Positions 1-11,445 of a stretch of 64,000 bases of DNA are shown piece after piece. The stretch's first letter is position 1. Each line of letters starts with the position of its first letter. Origin of the DNA: Paulownia fortunei (Eukaryota > Streptophyta > Magnoliopsida > Lamiales > Paulowniaceae); contig CM033115.1 of assembly GCA_019321725.1 (NCBI GenBank), positions 16,130,673 to 16,194,672 of the forward strand, read 5' to 3'. The translations under genes were made by a program, and so were the position numbers. The notes under the pieces were generated by a model. It ran no database searches, was not told the origin of the DNA, and saw nothing but the letters and a program-made list of their open reading frames with translations.

Positions 1-79
1 CGGCGCCGGAGGCGGAAGAAGGAGGAGTAAGAAGCTGCGTACGCAGTGATGGCTTGGGGGGCCTCCGGCGAATGTCCAT
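1..79 (-). CDS. N-terminal fragment of an unidentified protein-coding gene (runs off the window)
   Basis: On the minus strand an ATG at 79 opens a frame with no stop to the window edge (26 codons). The peptide begins MDIRRRPPKPSLRTQLLTPP and continues Ser/Ala/Gly-rich. Local GC content is far above the flanking spacer, as expected for the start of a plant coding exon. A TATA-like box lies about 125 bp upstream on the same strand (203-209). I do not recognise the family from this short, basic, proline-rich start. The call rests on composition, the open frame and the promoter arrangement; a chance GC-rich open frame remains possible. Confidence 0.45.
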   Translation of the reverse strand, partial: MDIRRRPPKPSLRTQLLTPPSSASGA

Positions 80-202
80 ATTGAAAAAATCGAGAGGCGG
101 ATATAGAAAAGAATAAGAAGGGGAAAAAAGTATATACTAAAAAAAATGAGTGTATTGGAGGGGGCGGTGGTGGCGGAGGAGCGATGGTTTCGGGAGTGGT
201 TT

Positions 203-209
203 TTTTATA
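203..209 (-). promoter_or_regulatory. TATA-box-like element upstream of the minus-strand gene at 1-79
   Basis: The minus strand reads CTATAAAAAAACC here, a good plant TATA box. A start site about 30 bp downstream would leave a leader of roughly 95-100 nt before the ATG at 79. No transcript evidence is available. Confidence 0.4.
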
Positions 210-1588
210 GTGGAGAAGGCGGAGAGCCCGCTATGTGCTGGCATTTTTTGCTCTTTTTTCTTCTGAGTCCAATTTTCTATTTTTGTTTCTTAAGTAGAAA
301 TATAATTTTTTTATTATAATATAATAAAAAATATAATACAATATTGTAATAAAAATTTTATTTAAAATTATATAATAATAATGATTGTGCTTGATTAAAT
401 ACATTAAATTGATATTTAAAAAATAAAATAATTAATTAATAAATAGTTTAATTTTGGAGAGTTAAAAAAAGATTATAGTAGTAAGTAATAATCAATACTT
501 TAGATTTTATCTTTAATGGGATTTGGGAATAAGAATCTTGTAAAGGAATGTTACTTAGACGGTCACCTGGTAGGATTTACGTGGTATCTATTGAATAATT
601 ATATTTAGATTGAGCTTTGAAAATCGCTATAAGCTACACTTTTATTTGGAAAAATATCTTTCTTTTTTAATAAAAAGTAATTCCTGGCTAAGTGGTCCCC
701 ATCAATTTATCAAATAAATTAAAGTGGAAAAAACAATTTAAATCAAAACATAAAGATTGGAGTTTTGAAAGGATACTTATAGATCAAGTACTACTTTATG
801 AAATTTTGCCACAAATATCTAAATTATTTTGATTACATTTAAAAAAGTAATTAAAATATATATTTTTATTCCAAAATTAAAATGCCATGAAATCTAATTT
901 TTCATATTTTTTCCCTTATTGAAATTCAAGAAAGTATAGTCCAAATCTAATTTAATCTCACCCAAATCAATTTATGAAATATGATGATTTACACCTACTG
1001 CATGGCTGATAATAATAGGCTAATTTTTTTTAATTTTTTTTCCAAATATGAGATAGCAAAAATTATTAAAATAAAAGCACCCCACAAAATTGTCAAATTT
1101 GAATGGTCCTTCTCTCTGTTGCCGGCCCCGTTAATCTGGCATTTAAAGAGTGGCTAGTTACTCGACTAAGAATTGGTCTTGTTGGAGGGAGGACAGGTAA
1201 ATGTTGTAGTGGGTGATGTATATTAAATATATATATATATATATATTTGTTGTGTTTGAATATTAATAAAAAATTAAATATATATTTAGTGTATATCACA
1301 TAATGTAATATTTATATCATTAAAAAGACTCTAATAAAAGAGTACGTTTATACAACGCTTGCTCAATATTTTTTGCAATGCTATTACATTCATTCATTGT
1401 CTTCACTTTTCAACTAATTTTAAAAGTATATTTGGTTTTTAAATCATAATACACCACATATATTTTTAAAATTTCATTTATTTTAATTTTTTTTCATTCT
1501 TTTGACTTTGTTGAGACGATCTAAATTATATATCTGATAGTAAAATCTTTTGTTAAAATTCATGTCGACAATTCAATTGTTAATAGAA

Positions 1589-1637
1589 TAATATATATAT
1601 ATATATGTGTGTGTGTGTGCGCGCGCGCGTGTGTGTG
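1589..1637. repeat. Compound (AT)n-(GT)n-(GC)n-(GT)n microsatellite
   Basis: An uninterrupted run of about 49 bases of strictly alternating purine and pyrimidine passes from AT to GT to GC and back to GT dinucleotides. The change of unit without loss of alternation is visible directly. Confidence 0.95.
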
Positions 1638-2663
1638 GATTTAAATACATTTAGGTGAATTATTATAATATTAAATTTATTTTAATTATTATCAAAATTT
1701 AAAAAAAAATTTAGTTTGATTTGAATTAAAAAATTAATTTTATAATGGGGTGTAATACAACGACTATCCAAATTTTAAATTTTATTGGACTACAATATCA
1801 ATAGGTGTTATATCTTAATTTAACATGTGTAGTGGGACATAAAATTTAAACATACAAGTTTTTAGCAAGTGATGCTAAAATAAATTTCGAATCAATTAAT
1901 TCTTTTATCAGTATTTATAAAAAAATTCGACTCATGCGTCATTATACATCACAACAATTTTTTGGTCTATGGCATTTTTGAGTTAAATGCGTTTAAAGAT
2001 ATAAATTATTTGATTCGATTCAAAATATGGTTCAATTTAATTTGAATTACAATTAAGTTTAATTTTACTATATTTTCTAAATTGGTTTAATTTAAGTTAA
2101 TTTAAAATTATTTAATCAAAAAATCTCCACGATATAAGTTTTTCATTAAATGATAATATCCATCTTATGTATCATATAGTGAAAATTTATATGATAAATA
2201 AATATCTTATTTTATTATAAACAAAATATATATTTATTATTTATATAATTAATATCTTGTTTTGAAGTATGCATAGTGAATAGCGCTTATAATATATATG
2301 TGAAAGTCGAAAGTTAAATTTTTCCTAAAAATTTAATAAAAAATATTAATTATAATATATATATATATATAGTATGGGGAAATGGAATGGGATCTAAAAA
2401 TTCCGAATGTATGTCATGATGTGTCAGTGTACGGTACATGGACCAGACCAAACAGGACGCGGGTGGAGAGTTTTGCTGTGCACGTGTTGAGGAAGGCCCC
2501 AAATACCGACACACACAAAACATACATATAGTGTATACACATTATGATTAAATAAATACATACACTATACACACAGATTACGTGTATATCTGCATGTGTA
2601 TTTTTTTCTGAAACACCTGGGACGTGGGACCTTGAGGTGCCGTAGGTGCAGGGTATACTTCTG

Positions 2664-2680
2664 CTCTCTCTCTCTCTCTC
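2664..2680. repeat. (CT)n microsatellite
   Basis: A short CT dinucleotide run followed directly by CACGTG, a G-box-like hexamer. No gene is close enough to assign a promoter role. Confidence 0.85.
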
Positions 2681-3104
2681 ACGTGAAATGTTTCAGAGGA
2701 GATGTATTAAAATTTTTTTTGTAGAACACACACATACATGTGTGTATTGTGTGTTTCAACTTTCAATCAGACAACACACACACACATTATGCTGGAGACG
2801 TACGTGTGAGCAATAGTACGTATGCATGTGCAATTAGGAATTGATAATAATTTTATGAGCAATTTTTTTTTTATTGATAATAAGTAAAGAAAAGGTGAGA
2901 AAAAAAATTATGTGATTAGCCCTAAAAGAAAAAAGAAAATTTTGATAATTAACCCTTAAAAAAAAAAAGGAAAATAGGGAGAGAAAAAATTAGCAAAATG
3001 TGGAAGAGAGAGTAGGAAGACGTTAATTACTTGACAGAACATTATTGATTTCTCTCTATTTTTTGGTTAGTTTTTATCTGAATGTGAGAATTTATTTGTC
3101 AATG

Positions 3105-3515
3105 TAAAATAGGGTGTTCAAGTACAGTAAATAAATTACAATTAAAAATTTGGTAAGTATCAAAATTATATCAAAAAATTAGTTTAGTATTTTTTTATTT
3201 TTATAAAAATATGGTATTCGATTCGATTTTGGTTTATCGAACTATACTAAATACTGAATTATTATTTTTATAATATTTTATATTTTATTTTTATGTACAT
3301 ATTTATATTTATTATTTGTTTTTATACCATTTTCATTTTTCTTACTTGCCAAAAATAATAAAAATCTGAAAAAATATAATTACAATTTTAATATTTAATT
3401 TCTTTAAATATTTCTTATTTAAAAAAAATCAATAATTACCAAATCAAACTAATTAATTTAATTCGATATTCAATATAGTACTAAAATTTAAGTTTTAATA
3501 CAGTAATACCAATCA
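3105..3515. repeat. Degenerate AT-rich dispersed repeat, copy A
   Basis: Contains phrases such as ATTCGATTCGATTTTGG and AATTCGATATTCAA, and a segment that aligns by eye with 9.4-9.8 kb (TAATTACCAAATC...AATTAATTT...TTCGATATTCAA). This looks like an old, diverged interspersed repeat with no coding capacity. Confidence 0.45.
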
Positions 3516-4250
3516 ACATGAGGGATGAGAATGGAAATGAAAAGACTTTGAAAAATATTGAACTTTAATATTGTTGTCCACTTCACTTATCACAAGCTAC
3601 CCCACTATCCTTGATTAGAAGCATTATTGTTAGTTATTAGGTGGGCTTTGTTGTTCTTGAATGTTCTTAATATCATTTTTAAAGATTCTTTTTTTGTGTC
3701 TTTTTAATTAGGATTAGTAGTGATGGCGTGTAAGATGCCCTCCACTTAGCAACCAACACCTTCAGAGCCTTAAATACTAATTCCCACAACTTCCACCACA
3801 ATTCTAGGGAACTCCATTCCTATTTCCCTTCAATGTTCTTCTGCCCTTTACATCTCTATTTCTTTTGGCACCAAGCCCAACATTTTGTCTGCACCTTAAA
3901 TTTTAGTGAGGAAAAAAAAGTAAAAATTCCAAGAAAATAAATTATAAAGTTACATAATTTAAAGTGAGAAAATCCTTATTGTTAAAATTCAAGATCCAAA
4001 TGAATTTGGGGATATAAATGTGTGCTCCAAGAATCAAGTTTCTTGTATGCTAATTTATGCATAAAAATCTCTATGGTGCTTGGAGAAAACCCATTGGTTA
4101 TGTTTTTGATTGCTACGCGAGCAGTCAAATTATGTGGGGTTGTGTGTCGAATAAATATGTCACGTTAGTATTTTTTAATGTTATATATTATATTTTTAAA
4201 TAAAAAAAAATTATATATATTTGTACTAATGTAATGATTGTGATATACAA

Positions 4251-4374
4251 TGGGCTCCGTTTTATTTTGGGGGAGAAATGAATTTATTTTTGGAAAATCA
4301 CTCTGCTAAATACAATCTTGTTCGGAGGGAATGAAATAGTTCCCTCGGAATGCAATCGCAACCAAACATAGCCT
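4251..4374. repeat. Possible short MITE with GGCT...GTTT termini
   Basis: The left edge reads GGGCTCCGTTTTATTTTGG. The reverse complement of the right edge reads GGCTATGTTTGGTTGCG. The termini resemble each other and small plant MITEs, but identity is partial and I could not fix a target duplication. Confidence 0.3.
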
Positions 4375-5840
4375 TAGGACTTGGAAGTTCTTTCCTTGCC
4401 CAATTTCTTGCCAAAGACTCAGCCCCAAAGTTAAACTAGTACTACATATTTATTATTTTCAAGAAAAATTTCCAACCAAAAGTTTCCTCAATTGTTCAAA
4501 CACAAACAAAATGAATCACTGCTCCCCAGTGCTCTCTTATAATATGAGCCCAGCAAACAAATGAGCCCAATACAATTCACACATCCAAGGGTTTTTCCTC
4601 TCACTCATTTTTTATTCACCTATCATTATTCTGTTTTAATGTTAATACTAGTTATGAGGTAAGAATTAAACCCAAGGATAAATTGGTAAAATTGGGATGC
4701 TTTAGCTCATTATAGTCAGCATTTTGCTCAAGTGATACCATAGAGGGGGTAAGTTTTCCTGTGTTTGGAGTTGGTATGATTTGGTCAGCGGATAATCATT
4801 AGTTAGCCTTGTAGATAGGGTTGAAAGAGAAACTATGTTAATTGATATTCGATTTGAAATCGATTACTAAAAATTTATTTAAATTTAATTTGTTAAACAT
4901 AATCAAACTTGAATATATTTTTTCGTTTGATAAAATTTGGACTCGATTCAATTAGAAAAAAAAATGACAAAATATATGTAATAACATAAATCTATTTGAG
5001 TTTAATTCGTATTCAAATCAGTTAAAATTCATCCATTCAATTAACAATCAAATAAAATTCAAATACAATTTTTGAAATTCGATTAAAATTCAAATAAACT
5101 TAAACAGTTTTGCTCGAGTCGCTTCTTTCACACTCTTAATTGTAAATTATATTGTTTGATCTGCTTCTACTCAATTTGTTACTTTACATTTAGTGCTGAA
5201 AATCAAAATACCACTTACGTCCTTGAGGCCAAAAAGACCAAAATACCCTTGAATGCTAATGTTGAATTATCACACAAACATTACCTTTAATTTGGTGGTG
5301 GAGCTAATTACAGTGTATAATTTGAAGTGGGTTTCAAAAGGAGATTAATATTGCAAGTGAGACACAAAAAAAATAAATAAATAAATAAAATAATAATAAT
5401 AAAAAGAAAAAGACAGACACATAACCAAGGGTCCCAGTAAAATCCCAAAATCTTGCTGCATAATTTAATTTGTGGCCCAAAACACCTGTATTTGGGACCA
5501 TGCATATTCAGGCCCAAACCCTAGCCACTGCATTATAAATTGTCTAAACTGTACATCCAACTAGGCCTTGATTGTGACCATTTAATAGGATTTTTATTTT
5601 TATTTTTCTAATGGAGTTCCATAATAGCACGTTATTTCATTAAAAAAAAAAATACTATATTAAAGTAATTGATTGTTTATGATTGTTATGAAGAACAATA
5701 TTGCCATTATTGCTATTTAAAATCATTCTTAGTCGTTAAAACATCAATCAATACTCAACTGTAATTTACGTATGTGTTTATGTTTTCAATGACATAGGTG
5801 ATTTCAATGATGTTCTTTTGCATTTGTATCGGAAGTATTA

Positions 5841-6228
5841 AAGCTATGTTTGGATTTATTTTCATTCTTATATTTTTCTTTTGGTTTAAAAAATATTATA
5901 GTAGATGATATGTATTGAGGGGTCATCATATATATTATATACACTCATATATATATATATATATGTATGCGAGTATATGACGAGATGTATGCCTACCGTA
6001 CATAATTAGACATTTAGAAGACATTTTCTTTTTAAAAAATGAAAACGTGTTTACTTATTATATTTTTTGAAAATAATATTTTCATTCGTCATAATACCAA
6101 TAAAGTATTATAATATTTAAATAATTTTATATCATATTATACATTCATTAACTATAAAAAAAAATATTAACAAATGTATTTCAAAATACAATATAATTTT
6201 TTTTCTAATAAAACATCTAAATACGCCC
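5841..6228. repeat. Possible diverged MITE related to the one at 21.5 kb
   Basis: The left edge is AAGCTATGTTTGGATTTA and the reverse complement of the right edge is GGGCGTATTTAGATG, a weak terminal inverted repeat. Interior words such as ATTTTCATTC and ATTAACTATAA recur in the same order in the better-preserved MITE at 21,522-21,882, suggesting one family. The ends are uncertain. Confidence 0.3.
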
Positions 6229-9200
6229 ATTTTAATTTTTAACACCGTCATCAATTCTATTATAAAATTATATTTTTCGTTAACAATCTTTGAAAATAGA
6301 AAATGGAACCAAACACAGTTTAATGATTTTCGTAGAACCCCAATAAAGTAGAGAGTAAAAAAATGATAAATTAATATAACAAATATTTTTTATAAAAAAA
6401 AAGGGGGGGAAATACATGGGAAACCTTTTCAATTTTGATGAAAGAAAACCATGATTGATGTCACAACCTCCTTCTTCCATTATGACTTGTAGGAGGGCCA
6501 CCTTTTGGTTTGGTTATGTTGACAACTTCACCACCTTTATCCACTTGACTAAGGTAAAAATATATCTCTCAAATTATTATGGAAATGCATACTATATTTG
6601 ATATTCTATTTGTGAAAAAAAAAATATATTTCACATTAAAAATAATGTTTTATTTTGTCTATTAACCATTTAAATGTACGAATTCAATTTTCTTAAGATA
6701 AAAAAAAAAAGTACTATTTGGTTATTTTCATTAATGAAATAAATTCAAATGTTTGTTTTAGCAATTCCCTTATTGCGCATTTTAGTCTAATTATATTTGC
6801 TCTTCTAGGGTATCAACATAAAAGTGTCATTTTTCTTTTTTGTATTTTAAAATAAATGATCGTATATATCATTACAAGAGATTCCAATTACAGAAATACA
6901 ACAAACAAATAAATTAAAATGCAACAAATCTTATGCCTAAATGGTTAAGGAATTGACAAAAGGAAAATAGTGGTCCGACCCTATGTGTTGGAAACTGGGC
7001 CGGTTGATCAAAACCCTTTTCACTTTTATAATTGCAAAAATAATATTTCTTTTCAATCTATATAATTTTTACAACTAATTGGTTTATAGTATTTAACATT
7101 AATCGAATGTTTCTGTTAAAAATTTAATTATTTCAATATTAACATGTTTTTGTTTAGTTATTCATATTCCCTTTTCATAACTCATATCGTATGTGTCATT
7201 TTATTTTTGGAGTCGATACAATATTTATTTAAAAATAAAATAAAATACTTTGCAACAACCTACTTAATTTGACATAGACTGTAAAAGATTATCGTCAGTA
7301 AAATGGGTAATTCACAAATTTATCTGGAGCCAATATAAAAAAACCTCGTCACAATGCTAAACAAATAGTATTCAAATCATAATTATAATCTTTTGTGTAG
7401 AAAATTCTCACAACTTCAATAATTACTAAGTCTAGACTTATGAGCTTCAATAAAATTCTTATGTCTGTGGTTGCGTAGCACAGTTAGATCCCAATACATT
7501 ATGAGCTTTGGAGAATTTCATCTCATTCCAATTCAATATAAAGTCTTGACTTCACTCCATTGCCTTTGATATTTCAATATTTCAAAATGAGTGGAAAACA
7601 AATAAGAAATTTACTGTTGCTCCAACTATCAAGAGCTCAATTCATAGGTCCAACTTGATAAATTTTAAATTACGTTTGAATAGATTTTATCGGACATAAT
7701 GATTTTAAATTTCTTCTAATAAAATGAATATAAAATTTATCACAATAATTAAAAAAATAGTTCAAAATAGAAATTGAATAATTTGAAATATATTGTATCA
7801 TGAGATTATCCAAATAATTTTAATATATCTATTATTATAGATTTAAAATTTGTCACTTTAAATACATCCGTCTTAAAGGATTTGAAAAAAAAAACTCATC
7901 TTTAAGCTTAATAAAAAATTCAACAAAATTGAAATACGTCAAATGCAACAATATTATTTCAAATAACAATCACAAAATAGGGTTCAATGTTATTTAAATG
8001 ATACCACCATAATCTAAGTAAAAAATGGGCCGAAAAATTATGAAACTTAGTCTAAAAATATAAAGTTTGTGGTAAGATATTAGGCCCAAAACATAACTAT
8101 GTAAAATAATAAAATTAAGCAAAAATTACTGATAATCGAAAAAATTAGAAAAAGTTTGAACAAAACTAATTTTCATGCAGAATGATTTTGGTTCATTTAA
8201 TCCCGTGGTTCCTTTTTGTTCGCGAAATAATAAAATTTCACAATAAACGGTGGCGCTTTTATCTTAAAAAACAATCTCGTACGTATATAGATTGTCTTAT
8301 AATTGCTTCTGGATAAATAGTCAAAGCAGTTTCCCCAACAAATCACGTATTTGGTCACCTATGCTGCATAGAGAATGAGTGAGGGTGGGAGTAGGTAGAG
8401 GTGTGGGGGAGAGGGCATGGAAGAGTAAAAAATTCAAAATATTTAGGAGTGAGAGTGGCTTAGAGCATGTATTCAAATTAAATAAAAATAAAATTTTTAT
8501 TTGAATCTATTTTAAATAAGTGACTATTATATGTAAAACTATATTTTAGTATTATTTAATTTAATAAGCCCAAATTAAAATAACTATTCTTTTCAATTGA
8601 CTTATAATAATAGATCAATGATGTAATTTTTTTTTATGTGTTTTAAAAATATTTAAGTTTGATGAAAGGACAAAAGCTTAAGATTATTAAAAGAATTATG
8701 TGTGATCAAACTTTACAACGTACAACTTTTGCACCTTTACAACTTCATCTTATTGTTTTTCTTTTTCTTGCTTTTGGTCATTTATTCTCAATTATTATCA
8801 TCAATAATAGAGTTTTTTTCATAGCATTTTGTCTATAAAATGAATTGACAATAATAAATAACAAATTCTTATTATTTTTTAAAGTGTACTTTATCAAATT
8901 GTGAGATTTAAGAATATTTAAAATGTAGTAGATCGAAGTTCTAATTCTTAAGTTGCTAGAGCAAGATGCCATTCCTATGTGTTACGAGATTTAGTGAGAC
9001 ACATTTGTTTGGATTTATGTTGACACTGCCTAAATACATACATTTTTTATTCTCAATATTAATATAGAGTAATAAACTTATTTCTTTTAGAGTTGGAAAT
9101 AAGACATAATTAACTATTTAGTGTGTGTTCAATTGAATTTATAAGCTCCTTAAAAAAAAAATCGTATATACTTGTAAGTCGTTAGGAAAAGGGAGGTCTC

Positions 9201-9409
9201 GATAACTTTTAGAATTTAATGAATCTTTAATTTGAACATGTAAATCACAAAACTAACTAACTAAAAATATTGTACAAACTCTAAAAGCTTATTGTTTTTA
9301 AAAACAAATTGACATTTTTGAAAATGAAATCTAAAATCTGCAATATTATAAAGCTCCAGCTTTGGGATCTCTTTTGAAGTTTTGTTTAAATTTTAGGTTG
9401 GGGAATTCA

Positions 9410-9815
9410 CAGTTTAAAAAATTAATCGAATCGAATCAAAATAAAAAAATTCGACAAGTATTGAAATCGAATTGAAAAATTTCCTTTTGTATTCAATTTT
9501 TGAGTTTGGTTTTGATTTTTTATTGCGATTTACAAAATCATACTGCATAACAAATTTATATATGTTTATATATTAGTTTTGTATATATATTATATCTATT
9601 ATTATTTATACTATTTTTAATATTTTATCTACCAAAAAAATAAAAAAACTAAAATATATAAATTTTGGTTACCCAAATACCAAAAAGATTCGATAATAAT
9701 TAAATTAAATTGATTAATTTGGTTCGATATTCAAAATAATATTTTAAAATATCAAATTTTATATTTATCAAGATTTTAATTCGATTCGATTCAGTAATTG
9801 CAGATGAATACCCTC
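9410..9815. repeat. Degenerate AT-rich dispersed repeat, copy B
   Basis: Begins with AATCGAATCGAATC and ends with ATTCGATTCGATTCAG, so it is flanked by inverted TTCGATTCG-type words. The interior (GATTAATTTGGTTCGATATTC) matches copy A near 3.45 kb at reduced identity. Confidence 0.45.
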
Positions 9816-10689
9816 ACTCTAGTAGGTTGCTCATTCAAGTTTTCTTACTAGGCTAAATGCTGATTTTAAGTATAATTGTTTTATTGTTCTTAACTAAGCA
9901 ATTATTATTCATAAGTTCCATCATCAAAATCATAGAAATGAAAATCTCTGTCCTAGGCTTCATAAATAGCGTTAGTGTGTTTACATATATGTGTCTCTAA
10001 TTTGTGCCGAGCTGTACACATAACAACCACAATTAAGATAAGCTATCAATCAATGCTCTAAAATTATGGTAACACTCTTGCTACATCCATTAATTGTATG
10101 GTATATTGAATTTATCTCGTGCATTAAGTGGAGTATCAATAAAAAATTTATTTTTATTTTAAAATTTATGATTAAATGTAAAAAAAATTATATATATTGA
10201 AAAATGAAATTAAAAAAGATAGTAGTCAAAAGAGATTTTTCAGTACAAATTCTTGAAAAAAAAAAAAAAAGAGGACCTGAGCTAATTTTTCATGAAATAT
10301 ATGTACAAGTCTACAACTAGCAAGAAATAAAAGAAGAAAAAATAAGCAATAAATGAACCAATAGAGAAAAAATAAATTGTAAAAAATAAATTTAAAAGAC
10401 ACACACAGTAGGGGTGTTGATGGTGGAAGAAAGAAGATGGCCCACAAACTGGCCCTTCCAAGCTGTATTTCTTCTATGTTTGGAAATCCGGGAGCACCTG
10501 TCCGTTTCCCCAATTTCATTTCCTTTCCTTTTCTTCATCATTCTTGCGCATTTCCTTCTTCATATCATCCTCGTTCTGTTAATTGAAAAAAAAAGAACAA
10601 AAGAAAAAAAAAGAAAAAAAAAAAAAAGAAAGAAGGAAAAAGAAAGAAAGAAAAATCATGACAACCCTGTTCCAGATAATTTCTCTCCA

Positions 10690-11445
10690 TCATCACCACC
10701 CTCGCCCTAATCAAAATTTCAAACCCAAAACCCTCTTTTTCCCTATCCTTTAATCTCCCAAGTTAACCCCTTGTTAACATTTTATGATTGGAATTTGAGG
10801 AGAAACAGTGTTTGAAATTCCGTTGGTGATTTACCTTTTTTCGGCTTTTCCCCACCACCCCATAACCCCATCATAGTCCATACGTACCCTTTCCTCTGCT
10901 CTCTTGTACAGCTGATCCAACCCCACCCCTTTTTTTCTTCTGTTTTGACCCACTACTGTTGCTTCTATTTCCTTCACTTTCCGCCTCAAAATTAGGGTTT
11001 TCTTTTATTTATTTTCGTCGCTTCTATTTTGTTTTGTTTTGTTATTTTGGGGGATTTTTTTGCCTTTTTAGTTTCTGTTTCTGTTCTCTTGATCTTTGTG
11101 CTTGGTGATCTCTTATTCCTATATCTATCTTGTAAATTCAAATTCAAACTCACTAGCTCTTGTTTCTCCGAATTTCGTGTTTATATATTATTAAATAAAT
11201 AATTTAGGGAAAAAAAAAATGGCTTTTCAATCGCTTTCAGCCGTAGCTAGGGTTTTTCAAAGGTTTTCCTGTTAAAATGGTACTTTCTCTCCATTGGGTC
11301 GACTTTAGTATCACCTGAATCGCCGATCCCCCTTCTGTGATTAATTAATTAAACCCTTTTTATTCATCTGGAGCTTTCATCTACCTTCTTTCTGTTAGAA
11401 GCCAAAAAATTCAGTTTTTAGTTTAATTAGTTTATGTGAGTTATA
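10690..11445 (+). promoter_or_regulatory. Promoter and 5' leader region of the ARP1-like gene
   Basis: The stretch upstream of the ATG at 11,446 shifts from AT-rich spacer to pyrimidine-rich DNA (CCCTCTTTTTCCCTATCC, CTCTGCTCTCTTG), typical of plant leaders. It contains several upstream ATGs and could hide a leader intron, but I cannot fix the borders. The start site is not determinable here. Confidence 0.45.

Larger units (their letters stand above)
300..10400. other. AT-rich intergenic spacer without recognisable genes
   Basis: About 10 kb of AT-rich DNA. Reading frames are short, low-complexity and not conserved-looking on either strand. It holds microsatellites, degenerate dispersed repeats with TTCGATTCGATT-type words, and MITE-like segments, listed separately. 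I see no tRNA, rRNA or coding exon that I can support. Confidence 0.7.

Noticed and set aside
6930..7020. Possible tRNA-derived SINE (A-box-like and B-box-like words)
   Set aside because: The B-box match is poor, no tRNA fold is evident, and there is no A-rich tail or target duplication.
10226..10710. Overlapping frames of about 97 aa on both strands
   Set aside because: Composed of poly-Lys and poly-Phe from A/T homopolymers. No family resemblance.
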